The notes under the pieces were generated by a model. It did no database searches and was not told the origin of the DNA. It was given only the letters and a program-made list of their open reading frames with translations. From Castor canadensis (lineage: Eukaryota; Chordata; Mammalia; Rodentia; Castoridae): a stretch of 64,000 bases of DNA. Shown here piece after piece: positions 50,076 through 59,670 of this stretch. The position numbers were made by a program, and so were the translations under genes. Within the stretch, counting starts at the first letter, position 1, and each line of letters begins with the position of its first letter. The DNA lies in contig NC_133402.1 in the NCBI RefSeq assembly GCF_047511655.1, positions 59,958,951-60,022,950 of the forward strand, read 5' to 3'.

Positions 50076-53000
50076 CTCATCTTGTTTTATGTGACAGTCC
50101 ATGGGACCCTCTGATCACCAAGAGGAGGCAGTCAAGTGTGGGTTGCAGGCCCACCAGGACCCACCAGGTAAGCAGGGTAACTCCCACCAAAAAGAGAGAT
50201 GCTTCCCCGGGTGGGTGGGGAGGAGGCGATGATGGTCAGCAAATCAGACAGCCGTAACTCACTAGATAAACAGCTGGCTATCATAGGTGAGTATGTCTTG
50301 CCCCTCACTCCCAGGTATTAGAAGGGGCCCTGGCTCCATTCTGCACATGGTGGCTTTGCAAAGTACTGACCCCTGTACTATCCCTACGGTTCTCAGAATT
50401 TGCCTTATGAGATAAGCAGAGCAGCAATCATGACACCACCCATTTTTGCATTTGTGAAAACAGAGACGGTGTGTCTAATCAGTCAAGGTCCCCTCTGGCA
50501 GTGAGGTAAGAGTGCTGACTCCAACACCAGCACTCCTTTCTCTGCTGCCAGTTAGCTGGGTGGACTTAGACTAAGCAGGTACTTTCCCTCTTGGATCCTC
50601 AGCTTTTCATCTGTGAAATGGGTATAATGATACTTGCAGAACAGCATTTGCTGTGGGGATGAAAGGATAAAATAATACTAAAAGCACTTGGTGCAGGAGT
50701 AGTAAAGATTTGTTCCCGTTGAACAAAACCCCACAAGCCTAAAAACCAGTGTGCTTTTTGAAATCTACTTTGTGAATTTTATTTGGTTGCTTTAATTCTT
50801 CTTTTTGTAATCCTCAAAAAGCATGCTGCTGACACCAGTTTCAAAGGTCAGAGAACTTTAGCTAAAACATGAAAGAGATCCTGTGTTGCTGTCTTGGAAA
50901 AGACCCAGCTGAAGGCTGGGGCCTGCTCTGGGCAGGAACAGCCCTCAGAAGACTTCAAAATCCAACAGCATTCCTGTTCTACAGCTCAGGAAGTTAATTT
51001 CTCCACTGGCGTTAGGTTTGTTAATAGAAGAATCCAAAGATCTCTTTAATGGGTCAAGAACAGAATCAGAAAGCTGGCAAGAGTTTAAACCAAAGTGTTA
51101 ACAGCAGCTTGGTGGATTTCAATGTATTACCATATATAATTAGATGCTGGCTGGCTGGCTGGCGGGATAGACTGATATCTGTAAGGAAGTCAGGGAGGAA
51201 GAGAAGAAAACAAGTGGTTTAGAAAGGATTTAGAAGATCTATAAGTGCGAATATGGAAAAATTATTGAGTGAAAAAAATGCAGAAAGCGGATTCTTTCAG
51301 TCTTTCTTTCTTTCCCTACCTCCCTCCCTTCTTCCCTCTTTCCTTTTTTTTTGACTTTGGATAGTGATAGTGACCAGATGACCAGTCAATAGATACCTTC
51401 TGCATGTGGTGGGGTGGGCATTTCCGGATAGATCCACTCAAAAGTGCTGCAGAAATAACCTCTAAAAACTGCAAATGGGCCAAGTGGGGGAAGGGGTACT
51501 TCCGTTTCAGTCTGCACTCTTGTGCCATTTGAGTTCTTTTCCTTTTATAATAAAAACAAAGAAAGCAAGCCAGGCAGAGGGCTGGAAGTAGAAGGCAGGC
51601 CTTGCAGAGGGGTCATCCTGAGTTCAAAGCTGATGGTGAGGCCTCAGGCAGGGGCGGAGGCACCAGTGAACAAAGTGGCCTCCTCCAGGGAAACCGTGAC
51701 CTGGTGTCCATCGTGGGATGACAAATGGCCCTTCTGCCACCACCACACATGCTTAAGGCTGTGATTCCTGGCTGGGGCTCTGTCTCCTCCCACAAAAGCC
51801 TCTCATTCTTGATGACATTAGGGACAAAGAACTGAATGATTCTGAGGATTGTCTCACACAGGAGTGGGAGACACTGTTGAGCTTGAAGAACACCTTCCTG
51901 TCTCACTCAAATAAGCACCCGACAAAGCCCCAGGTGTGTTTCTGACAAATGCCATCAGATTCCTGAGGCCTGATAACTGTGATGCAATAGACAAAGGATG
52001 GAGAAGAGCCAGCACTGGGCCCAGCCAAGTCTTTCCATATATCCACCCAAATCACAGCCTCTGTTGTGCATGGGTCCTGTGGAATCTGGATAGACCAGCC
52101 CATGAGAGCTGAGGGACCCAGGGGGCCACACAAGCCTGAGTCTCTACATGCCTCCCCTGGGGAGAGACCACCCAGGCATCTCAGGAGTTTCTGGACATGG
52201 CCTGCAATATTCATGGGGTCATGTGAAAGACTAAACTGACAAGTGGTCCTGGTCCTCTCTGCACCTTATTTTCTAATTTTCTCACTTTTTAAGTTGGCTG
52301 TCGGCTTTGTTTGCATCAGAACTGGCCGCTCCCAGAGTTTCTGGTTCAGGAAGCCAGGGCCACAGCTGGGAATGTGTGCTCAAAGAGACTCCCTGTGTGA
52401 CTACTGTTGTCCCCACTTAGGGGCCACTGTTCTAAAAGAACACACAGAACAAACAAGGGCAAACGGGTCACTTGATTCTCTCCTTCGTGTAACAAATTGG
52501 GTGAGGTCTATGGTAAGCTGGAGAATGCCCTTCTAAAAGAAGCCACTGCCACTGCCACAGGGATCCACACAGAGCAGGGACAAATGGTGTCCAGTGTTTT
52601 CAGCTGTTTTGATTTTCTTTGTAAGAACAGTCAGAAATACAGATTTTTTTTTTTCTGTGAACGCTTGTAATCTTTTGGTCATCATTGGCAAGTGACTGTA
52701 AGATTTTTCAAACATTGTGCAGGCCAAACAAAATATATCTGCAGGCAGGATTCTATCCTCTGGCTGCTGCTGTAAAATGCAGATAAGGTTCCCATGGAAA
52801 AGAGGCAGGATTAGAGATCTCTGAGCCAGCAGCCTTTGACCCTTTGAGGAGAAATGTCAGCCTGGCCAGAATCCCCCACCTCCCCACTTCTCGATGTCAC
52901 ATCTAGACCCCTCTACCAAGTTCTCATTGCTCCTCCTCTGGCCACGCACCAGATGCTGTGTACTCTAGTCATTCACAAGTGTACCTCTCTCGCCTCTGAA

Positions 53001-56000
53001 ACCCCCGTTCAACCTTGTCTTTTCTGACCACTGGGTGTTACTGCATGCTTTATTCTGAACCGCTCTGACCTCCTCCTTCAATTTGTGCTAATTCTCACTT
53101 GTCCTGCTCAATTGTCATCTCCTTGGGACCTTCCCTGACCACAGTTCTCCCACCCTAGCTCTGCACCTCTCAGCCCCCATCATGCACTAGGCTGAATTGG
53201 CCCAAAGATGTATCTCTCTCCTCTATTACTCTGGGTGCCCAGGAGGCCTTGCTGCCTCTGAGTCCCCAGGGCTGAACCCAAGGCTCAGTGCAGGACACTG
53301 TTTTCTTGGCCTTGTTCTCATCTGCTTTTGGTTTGCCTGGCTATTTCCTGTCTATCCTTCAATCCTCTTTGCTATGGGAACTGTCCCTGACCTCCCAGGC
53401 TTCTCTGCCCTGCCCCCCAGTCACACCACAGTGTCATTGGCTGCTTTGGTTCCCCAATACCTTCAGCCTTCTGCTACACTGAGCTCTCACTGACACAGGG
53501 AGGGAATTGCTCATCGGACCCAAAGAGAGGGAAGTATGAAACCTGAATGAATGATTCAAGGTGAGAACATGACTCCAACACTGAGCTGTAAACACACTCC
53601 TCCCAGCACTGCTCTTGGCTGGTGAGTCGTGAGCATGTGGGCAAAGGTGTGGTGACGGAAGTCACCATTGGCAATCACCTTTGTCCAGAACGCCTGGGTT
53701 CCTCAGAAACCTCAGTCCACATGGCCTCTTGGCACCCAGCTCCCTTCCCGCACAAGGCTTAGGCTGAAGAGCTGCCATAATTCTATTGTTCTCCCATCCC
53801 CAGCCTGCCCTTTACAGGGTTACAAAACTACATGCTACCCGGGGGCAGCCCAGAGAGAAGGGCTGTCTGCACTGTAGGGGGCCAAGGGAAGGCCATTTCA
53901 CCTCCAAGCAGGCGATGGCAAAGCCAGTGAGTGGCTGACCAGCTGAGAGTGAACCTCCCTGAGTCCTGGATCAGCAAATGTGACCATGAGACCCAGATCC
54001 GTGTTTCATCTGGTCTGTCCAGTTGCTAGGCTCCCTACTAGCTGCCTACCTACCATGCGAGGCTGAGGAAAGAATGCAGCCAAGGGACTTGAGGTGTGGC
54101 TCAAGTGGCAGAGTGCCTGCTTTGCAAGTGTGAAGCCCAGAGTTCAAACCCAGTTCCACAAAATGTGGGGAAGGCAGGCATTGCTCCTTTCTTTGTGTCC
54201 CAGATCCTCCCTTCCACTCCCCTTTTGTTTTCCAATTAAGTGTAGAAGTGACTTCCTCCAGAAACCTGGGATTCCCTCCAGCCCCACTCCTTCCCTTCCT
54301 TTGTCTCCCTTGAGCACACTGCGTTATGACTGGGTGTCTGTCTCCATCCCAAAGACTGTGTGTTCCTGGACATCAGGGGTTGTGACATGCTCTGCTCTCC
54401 AGGGACTGGTTTGGTGACCATCCTTCCTCTGCTACTTTGTGAGCCTCCCCAAGGTCATGCAGCAAGAAATCCTGTCTATGAACTGAACTGGAGTTGAAAG
54501 GGGCACTGCAAAGAGGAAGTGAAATGATATAAAATTTGAACAACTCTAGGCACACAGTAAGCACCTGATGAATATGCAAGGAGTTCCTAGGAGATCAGTA
54601 CATGCTTCATGTATTAACGGATGATGGAGGGAAAGAGGTAAGTAATCAGCCAAGGGCAAGCTGGCACATTCAGAGTTGTGGTAACCCCGAATAAGGAGAT
54701 GTTTGATGTACCCTAAGAGGGAGCTGATGGAATAGTTCCATGCAGTGGACTGGAAGCAGGTCTTGGGCAGTGAAGAGAAAGGCAGACCCCCTCTGAAGGT
54801 GTCCTCTCTATTAGGAGCATATTGAGACTTAAAGGCACAACAGGGCACTTCCCTGCAACAACAGTGTTTTCTGCCAGCAGTTGCCCCTCCAAGGACACCA
54901 CTTGCCGACTACTCCCTCTTCTCTTCATTCCAAAGGGCAGACTCAGACACCAGTCATCCAGGCCTGGGGTTTCTCATTCCCCCTCTGCCACAGCCCTCCC
55001 CAACTCAGTTAAACTTTCTGCAAAGGCTATCAGCAGAGGGGCAGGAGAGTGCAAGCTTCAACATGAGAAGGATTCAAGTCCAGAGTCTTGCACGTCTGTT
55101 TGCCTTTCTGCACTTCAGTCACCACATAATATGGGGTTACTAGTTCTTCCCTCACTGGGCAGTGGTGTAAAGAGACAGGCACAGTGCAAAGCACAAAACA
55201 GACCTTGACAAATAGGAGAGGCGGGTGAAGCCCTCTCTGTACAAAAGGCCACTCCTTGGGACAAGCGTAAACCAGCTCTGGACTCAAGACTAAGAGTTTC
55301 CTGACCTCCCAGAAACCCCAGAATGTTGATGGAGTCTGGGGGTCTGACCTTCCGGAGTCAGCTGTGGCAGCGCTAATTGGGGTCTCCAGGTCACTAGCTT
55401 CCCACCCTTGATGGAGGAGGGGCTAAGGGTCCCTGCTTTCTCCAGCCTGGCTTCTGCAGCGCTGACCCACTGAGCAGCCAAATGGCAGCTTTGGGGGAAG
55501 ATGGGCAGGTCAGAGGGCTTCCAGTGGAGATCCAGGTACAGCCTGCTCCCTAAGGTGACTTCGCACTAGGTCACACTGGAAGTAGACATCTATCAGAGGG
55601 GTTCCCTGTATTTCTTTTTTCTTTCCTCCCTTCTTCCTCCACCAGCCAAAGGAAAACAGAGTTGGCCGACTTGCTTGGATCTGCACTCCACCTGTCCCTC
55701 GCCATGCTACTCTGCACACTCATCTCTTTGAAACTGTTTCCTCATCTACAAAATGAGTGAACTCCTAACTCCCTCAAAGGCTGTGTGGAGCTTAGCTGAA
55801 GTGGTGTGTCTAAAGGCCCTGGGAGAGTGTCTGGAGGCCATGGAGACAACAAGCCGCAGCCTTCACAACTGTGCTATCCGGTTTGGATGCCCCTGGCTGA
55901 AGCTTGATGAGTGAATGCTGCCCACCCTGGGGGCTGGGAGTGGGAAAATCCACGGTCCCTGAGAACACAAGGCCCTTGCTCCCGCCCCCCCCCCCCCCCC

Positions 56001-56700
56001 CCGCCCCGTTGGGTGAGATGCCCTGGACAGGGCTCCAAAGTCCTCACCATGCACTTGCGGTCATCTATGCCTGTCAGATCCTCCTCGAACTCCTTCCCAA
56101 CCTCGAAGTCCATGATGTAGTTCCTAAAAGTGCTCAGCGTGCGAATGATCATATGGTCTCCTTCCTGCACGATCTCTTTGTCGGGTTTCAGCAAGTTGGC
56201 GATTTTGCGCAAGGCCACATTGACATCTGCAAGGGCCGCAGAGACAAGACACAGGCAGATAGGTGACAAGAAACTACAAGACTCCTCCTCAAGGTAGCCG
56301 GGCCCCAAGAGCGGGTTCCGCCCAGGAACATGGCTGGGATTCCCCGCTGGCTTTGCACTGCACTCAGCCTGTTTGTGCTTTTTTTTCTTTTGGGAACGAA
56401 CTTTCCTGCCCTCCTGCTGACCCTTTAAAACAAAAACTAGCAAGGCAAGCCCAGCTTTACTAATTAAATTACCCACATCCAGAGCCAGCTAGCCGACACT
56501 TGCCTCTGATCACCCCTAATGGCCCTAGATCTTGCAAGTCGCAGTCGGTGGTCGCGCTCTGTGGCCCTTTCTGCCTTTCTGTGCGGGGTGCGCCGAGAGG
56601 GCCCTGGGGAGGGCCAGGCAGCCTTACCGAGCGCGCGCAGGTACTCCTCGAAATTCTCGTTGGTCAGCATCTTCCAGTACCCGGTGAAGTCCACGGGCAT
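32730..56700 (-). CDS. RBP1: RBP1: cellular retinol-binding protein I (4 exons, complete)
   Basis: CRBP-I is a cytosolic beta-clamshell lipid carrier that binds all-trans-retinol and delivers it to LRAT for esterification and to retinol dehydrogenases for retinoic-acid synthesis. Joining 56700-56628, 56226-56048, 34791-34690 and 32783-32730 on the minus strand gives 405 coding bases plus stop: 135 residues, the normal length, with no internal stop. All borders are GT-AG in the family's phases. Lys41 and Gln109 (Lys40 and Gln108 without the initiator Met) are the known retinol-hydroxyl contacts; both are present. The FABP signature is GYWKML...NFEEYLRAL at residues 7-24, and the C-terminus is CKQVFKKVH. 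Introns are 401 bp, 21.3 kb and 1.9 kb. RBP2 lies downstream on the same strand. I chose the ATG at 56700 because it gives the standard protein and has G at -3; an upstream ATG at 56887 is out of frame. Confidence 0.98.
33570..33840 (-). mobile_element. Reversed MIR-type fragments in RBP1 intron 3
   Basis: Two tail pieces ('attgaggaaacagtggccca' and 'aggattagaacccaggtttc') typical of reversed MIR, with unassigned sequence between them. Confidence 0.45.
34196..34411 (+). mobile_element. B1-ID composite SINE in RBP1 intron 3
   Basis: B1-like unit ('cttgggaggctgagactagg') followed by ID-like unit ('ggaggcatggctcaagcag') and an A-rich tail. Antisense to RBP1. Confidence 0.88.
34690..34791 (-). 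CDS. RBP1: RBP1 exon 3
   Basis: 102 nt, 34 codons, from [10 protein letters not shown] through [20 protein letters not shown] to L. It carries Gln109, a retinol-hydroxyl contact. Acceptor CAG before and donor GTAGGT after; both phases are 0. Confidence 0.98.
37887..38685 (-). mobile_element. 5'-truncated L1 3' end with 16-bp target-site duplication
   Basis: Flanked by cacatcagccctcttt at 37887-37902 and 38670-38685. The body is the reverse complement of an ORF2 C-terminus (38454-38669; [16 protein letters not shown] and [19 protein letters not shown] blocks) plus a 3' UTR with a long C-rich tract and poly-T at the left end. It lies in the sense orientation of RBP1 intron 2. Confidence 0.95.
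39610..40220 (+). mobile_element. MIR interrupted by an MLT1-type LTR
   Basis: MIR blocks at 39630-39715 ('gatgactttgggcaactggg', 'tcctcaactacaaaagaggg') and 40135-40215 ('ttctgaggattagcgacaac') surround about 405 bp at 39722-40128. That insert has MLT1/MaLR LTR features: a 'gggtggcccccatgaacc' start, 'aagcccagctgccatgcttc', and an end with 'attgtttttagccactaagt'. Confidence 0.7.
40600..40682 (+). mobile_element. ID-like SINE monomer
   Basis: 'gactggggggtgcaactcag'...'agcatgcatgagttctgaat' with an A-rich tail. Confidence 0.7.
42230..42440. other. Unique A/T-rich block with homeodomain-like words (possible intronic enhancer)
   Basis: Dense TAAT/ATTA words ('aaattaataagg', 'gagtaattagag', 'gttagtaatcc') and CpGs, with no repeat-family resemblance, in RBP1 intron 2. 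The regulatory reading is inference. Confidence 0.3.
42690..43560 (+). mobile_element. 5'-truncated L1 3' end
   Basis: Begins in the ORF2 C-terminal region ('ggcacctacacacccgcg', 'tgccccactactgacgaatg'), followed by a 3' UTR with G-rich tract (43262-43345), 'gaataaaggagaatggtgg' and a poly-C/poly-A end. It represents a 3' UTR variant different from the copy at 13664-16403. No clear target duplication found. Confidence 0.9.
45370..45600 (-). mobile_element. Reversed MIR
   Basis: 'atttgatcctcccctgaggg', 'cccatttcacagatcagcag' and 'actgaggaaggtgaagtaac' follow the reversed MIR order. Confidence 0.6.
45890..46075 (+). mobile_element. MIR
   Basis: 'gggagtcagactgtttggat', 'attgttgtgaggattaaaat', 'ttcctggcac' and 'attagctattatta' occur in forward MIR order. 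Confidence 0.7.
47460..47545. repeat. GGAAG purine-rich tract
   Basis: Almost pure A/G low-complexity stretch in RBP1 intron 2. Confidence 0.85.
48440..49440 (-). mobile_element. Reversed MIR carrying two nested LTR insertions
   Basis: MIR parts at 48440-48495 ('cactgtgtgctaggcactgg') and 49295-49440 ('ttaattctcacaacaacatc', 'gaggacactggggctcagaa') bracket an MLT1-type LTR (about 48500-48658 and 49017-49290). That LTR is itself split by a MaLR solo LTR at 48659-49016. Confidence 0.65.
48659..49016 (+). mobile_element. ERVL-MaLR solo LTR with 5-bp target duplication
   Basis: 358 bp, begins TG and ends CA, flanked by GTGAC at 48654-48658 and 49017-49021. Internal words ('gggaggtggtagaactttta', 'gggacctaactgg', 'catgatgcatcgcctcacca', 'gaaagctgactaacaca') are those of MST/MLT-type LTRs. 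A single LTR with no internal genes. Confidence 0.88.
50032..50072. repeat. (CT)n microsatellite
   Basis: Uninterrupted CT run of about 20 units. Confidence 0.97.
50510..50700 (+). mobile_element. MIR
   Basis: 'ccagttagctgggtggactt', 'tttcatctgtgaaatgggta' and 'agcacttggtgcag' in MIR order. Confidence 0.75.
54085..54162 (+). mobile_element. ID-like SINE monomer
   Basis: 'gaggtgtggctcaagtggca' to 'agttcaaacccagttccac' with a short A-tail. Confidence 0.85.
55985..56002. repeat. RBP1: 18-base C run (G run on the RBP1 strand) beside exon 2
   Basis: C18, set within further CCC and CCCC groups, starting 45 bases into intron 2. On the transcript it is a G18 tract just past the exon 2 donor. Confidence 0.97.
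56048..56226 (-). CDS. RBP1: RBP1 exon 2
   Basis: 179 nt from GCAG|AT to ATG|GTGAGG, encoding residues 25-84: [18 protein letters not shown], then [20 protein letters not shown] and [11 protein letters not shown]. It carries Lys41, the key retinol contact, and most of the portal and beta-sheet core. Length and phases match the family. Confidence 0.98.
56628..56700 (-). CDS. RBP1: RBP1 exon 1 (coding part)
   Basis: 73 nt encoding [12 protein letters not shown] and [11 protein letters not shown] plus the first base of codon 25, with donor G|GTAAGG. The start has G at -3 and C at +4. Same length and phase as RBP2 exon 1 in this window. Confidence 0.98.
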
Positions 56701-56887
56701 GTCGGGGAGTGACTGGGGACACGCGGGCACGGAGTCTCTGGGATGTGCCGGGACAGCGGCTGCCGATGCGATCCGATCCGGGTGGTGGGCGGCCCGGAAA
56801 TGCGCGTCCTCTGGGGACAGGGGGGCTCTGTGGGGCGGCGACAGCTGGATTCCGGGCAGCGCGCACAAAGCCCGCGGGAGGATCCAT
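56701..56887 (-). pseudogene. RBP1: Relic of the N-terminal extension of the long RBP1 isoform (frame broken)
   Basis: From an ATG at 56887 (A at -3, G at +4) the frame gives MDPPAGFVRA...APQSP, like the start of the long human isoform. The rest of that extension (LSPEDAHFRAAHHP) is in a different frame, the one joined to the CRBP start. The distance from this ATG to the main ATG is 187 nt, 62 codons plus one base. The break lies at or near the six-base C run (minus strand) at 56820-56825. Confidence 0.75.
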
Positions 56888-56911
56888 TGTAGCCGTCGCC
56901 CCTCCCCACTC

Positions 56912-56934
56912 GGCGGGGCGGGGGCGGGGCGGGA
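56912..56934 (-). promoter_or_regulatory. RBP1: Cluster of GC boxes (Sp1-type) in the RBP1 promoter
   Basis: Three overlapping GGGGCGGGG words on the plus strand, about 215-235 bp upstream of the main start codon. No TATA box was seen nearby, as expected for a CpG-island promoter. Confidence 0.7.
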
Positions 56935-56999
56935 GGTTTGTCCCTAGCCGGTGGCCACCTTCAAGTTTAGACCTCCAATTCGCTTGCCCTGTGAAGGGA

Positions 57000-57674
57000 G
57001 AGGAGATGGTAGGAGGCGAGGTGCTGCTTCATTGGCCCCTATTTTTCGGTTCCTGAGGAATTCCTCTAATCACTGTGAACTTCTTTCACCCTCGGCGGAC
57101 CCTTGAGGACTGGGCAATCAGTGTCCAAGGGTTTGCTGGCGTGATTAAGAGAAAGAGGCCATTTACTGGTCTTTGTGTACAGCTTTGTGCCGGCTCGGGA
57201 AAAGCGAGGCTGTTCAACTCTGGGGGACAAGATGGGAGTGCCCCCCCCCACATCCCTCCCGGAAAATGAAAGCAAAAGTTGATGCTATTTGAAGTGCATT
57301 GGGCGGAAAAAGCCCTCCGGTGAGCCTGTTGTCTAGAGACCCACTGCTTCATGCAAATGTTGACAATCAGCCATCACCTCCCCTTTCCCTAATGGCAGCA
57401 TTATCCCTGCCCCGGTGTTCTGCAATTTTTTTTTTTAAATTCACTTAATGTATTCTGGGGCCCTTTCTGTGGTAGAAGGCATTCCCCTGTTCTTGCAGGG
57501 GGTCCCATTGTTCCTCCAGCGTGGCTCCCATTGCTGGACATTTATGTGACTTCTGATCCTTTGCTATTAGCAACAGATTCTTTGATCACATCTATCTTGC
57601 CACCGGTGCGGGTATGTTATGGTGCTTTAAAACGGCTGTCTGCGCCACCCAGGAGATGGCATGATCACAGTGGT
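57000..57674. other. RBP1 upstream DNA, nothing recognised
   Basis: Unique-looking sequence with a short T-run near 57427. It may contain further regulatory sites that I cannot support. Confidence 0.5.
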
Positions 57675-57688
57675 TGACTTTTTGACAC
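57675..57688 (-). promoter_or_regulatory. RBP1: Candidate retinoic-acid response element (DR2-like) upstream of RBP1
   Basis: On the gene strand it reads GTGTCA-AA-AAGTCA: two half-sites with two-base spacing, about 0.98 kb upstream of the start codon. The described mouse Rbp1 element is AGGTCA-AA-AAGTCA at about -1 kb. This copy differs at two bases of the first half-site. Function is inference. Confidence 0.55.
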
Positions 57689-57952
57689 TCTAAGAAAAGA
57701 CTAAGTATCTCTTTTAGAGGCTGCTCACATCACAGCCTGGATGACAGCAGGTACATTTTCTTCCCTCCTAGCAGCACTTCTGTGCCCTCCCCATCCCCCC
57801 AGGGCTTCTGTCAGTCCTCAGGCTGGGATGCATTTGACTGAGTGAGGAAAAGATGCCCCCTCCCAGGGCAAATAGCTTCCTCCAGAGAATGGCTTGGGTT
57901 CCTGCCCCTCTCTCCTCCCTGGCTCTCCACCTGGTTTCTCAGCCTCACACTA

Positions 57953-58050
57953 TTGATAACTATTTGTTGTGGGGGCTGTCCTGTGTCTTGTAGGATGTTT
58001 GGCTGCTTCTCTGGCTTCTATCCCCTAGATCCCAGGGCTTCCCACAAAGA
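57953..58050 (+). mobile_element. Fragment of a hAT-Charlie-type DNA element
   Basis: 'ctatttgttgtgggggctgtcctgtgtcttgtaggatgtttg' type words, the same internal block seen at 31290-31330. Confidence 0.6.
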
Positions 58051-58829
58051 TGCCTCCAGGTGTTGAGTGCTGTACTCTTATCCCCACTGGGGCCCTGTTT
58101 TCTTCCTGTCCTTTGTGGGGCTCTGCACTGCTCAGGTTGGAAGTTGTTCACACAGACACTGGCTCTGGGTCCATCCTGAGCCAGCCCAGAGCTCATCTTG
58201 GCTGGGCAGTCAAGGTGGCCCAACCCAAAGGTGCAAGAGGACACTTTTGTGGGTCAGTCAGGAGCAAGGTCGGTCCCTGACTGCTCTTTGGTACAAAAAC
58301 AGGGCCAGCTACGGACGGTCCTGGGCTTCCTTGTCATCCTGACTCACTGGAATGGAGGACCAGCTAGAGGCTTGAACAGTGAACTGGCCTTTCCTTGGTC
58401 ACCCCCAGTTAGTCTAAAGTCCTCATCCTGCTCCCCGACACCATCTAGCTCAGTTAACTGGGATTTCTCACCCTCTTCTTCCTGCTCCCTTTGGCCCAGT
58501 CTCCTGAAATGGCTTATGCCAAAGCCCAGTACAGTGCCTGATACACAGGAGGGGCCCCTATGCTCTGGGCAGAGGTCTGTTCCCCAGGCCTCCCCTATCC
58601 ACCCCAGGGAACCAAGAGCCGCCTGGTCTTCTTTCCTCTGACCACTTGACCTGCTCACATAACCTTTCCTGTGAGCTGGCTGGTTAAGCACCTAGCACTT
58701 CACTCAGTTATTTATTTGTTCTTTGCCTTGTTTCTTTGCCCCCTCAACAGTTCCATATGCTCCTCCCAGAAGGCTCCCCCAGGTGTGGACCCCACTGTTT
58801 CTTATAGCTGGGTACAGGTTGCCTGTGTA
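58051..58829. other. Upstream intergenic DNA, nothing recognised
   Basis: G+C-moderate; frames here lack family resemblance. Confidence 0.5.
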
Positions 58830-58990
58830 GTACTTAGAGGCAGAACGCTTGGTTTGATGCTGCCTGTGTCATTATCTTACTGAGTGACCTTGGGTAAGCC
58901 ACTTAGCCTCTCTTTGCCCCTATTCCCACATGTATAAAATGGGGATGCTGACTACCCACCTCTCCAGGTGATGAGGAACAAGAGACACGA
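58830..58990 (+). mobile_element. MIR
   Basis: 'cttactgagtgaccttgggt', 'gccacttagcctctctttgc' and 'tgtataaaatggggatgctg' are textbook MIR core words. Confidence 0.85.
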
Positions 58991-59457
58991 GTATAAAGGG
59001 TATGACACAGAGAGTTGCTATAGATAAACTGGCCTCTGAGACAGAGGAGCCTTAGGAGTGAGGGGAGACAAGAGGCAAGGGAAATAAGGGTGCTGCTGTT
59101 CTGGGTCCCCTTGCTGGGGCCCTAAACCAATCCAATAAGTTGAAGGGGAAGTGCTCCATTGAAAGTGCCCCAATGTGGTTATTCTTCCTCTTCCGACTCC
59201 ATCAGGCTGGGCTGAATGTTTTGGAGCGTCTTTCTGTCTGAGGCAATATTACTTAGAATGTGTAAAGCAAAAAAGGAGCGACTGAGGAGAGGAGTAGGGA
59301 AGAAGGAGAGCATCTCTGTGGGCTGGCAGACCCTGAAGCTTCCCTGGAGAAGGGGAGGCTCCGGCTCCCAGGAGGATCAGAGAGGTAAGGGTCAGGATAG
59401 TACAGGGGGAAAGAGGAGATAGGCTAAGAAAGGAATGCAGAGGAAAGGAAGGGGCAG

Positions 59458-59460
<3 letters not shown>

Positions 59461-59517
<57 letters not shown>
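59461..59517. repeat. (AG)n microsatellite
   Basis: Uninterrupted AG run of about 28 units, preceded by a G/A-rich stretch. Confidence 0.98.
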
Positions 59518-59519
<2 letters not shown>

Positions 59520-59670
59520 TTAGGATACCCCTAATTGAGCTTGCTTCATTCACTAACCTTAAAAAAGAACAGTAGAAATCTATAATTCTTGGAGGCTGAG
59601 GTCACAGCCATAGCGCAGACAGGCCTGTGGCTGTGTGTGTATAGTGAGACAGAGGCACCAGGAAATGTCC

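Larger units (their letters stand above)
34792..56047 (-). other. RBP1: RBP1 intron 2 (21.3 kb)
   Basis: The largest intron, as in other mammals. It holds two L1 3' ends (37.9 and 42.7 kb), MIRs, nested LTRs at 39.7 and 48.5-49.3 kb, an ID monomer at 54.1 kb, CT and purine-rich tracts, and a poly-C run near exon 2. Stretches 34.8-37.88, 38.7-39.6, 40.7-42.2, 43.6-45.3, 46.1-48.4, 50.7-54.0 and 54.2-55.98 kb show no recognised element, apart from short MIR-like tails and the tracts listed separately. Confidence 0.9.
56490..57000. promoter_or_regulatory. RBP1: RBP1 promoter CpG island
   Basis: G+C-rich, CpG-dense stretch covering exon 1 and the start region, sharply different from the A/T-rich DNA around it. 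Edges were judged by eye. Confidence 0.8.

Noticed and set aside
55874..56476. 200-codon minus-strand frame as a single exon
   Set aside because: It is RBP1 exon 2 with intron read on both sides; the GT-AG borders and family exon length show the true exon.
56464..56868. In-frame upstream ATG at 56868 giving a long RBP1 with a new N-terminus
   Set aside because: The frame is open, but its first residues do not match the known extension; it arises only because the frame is shifted. The standard start at 56700 is preferred.
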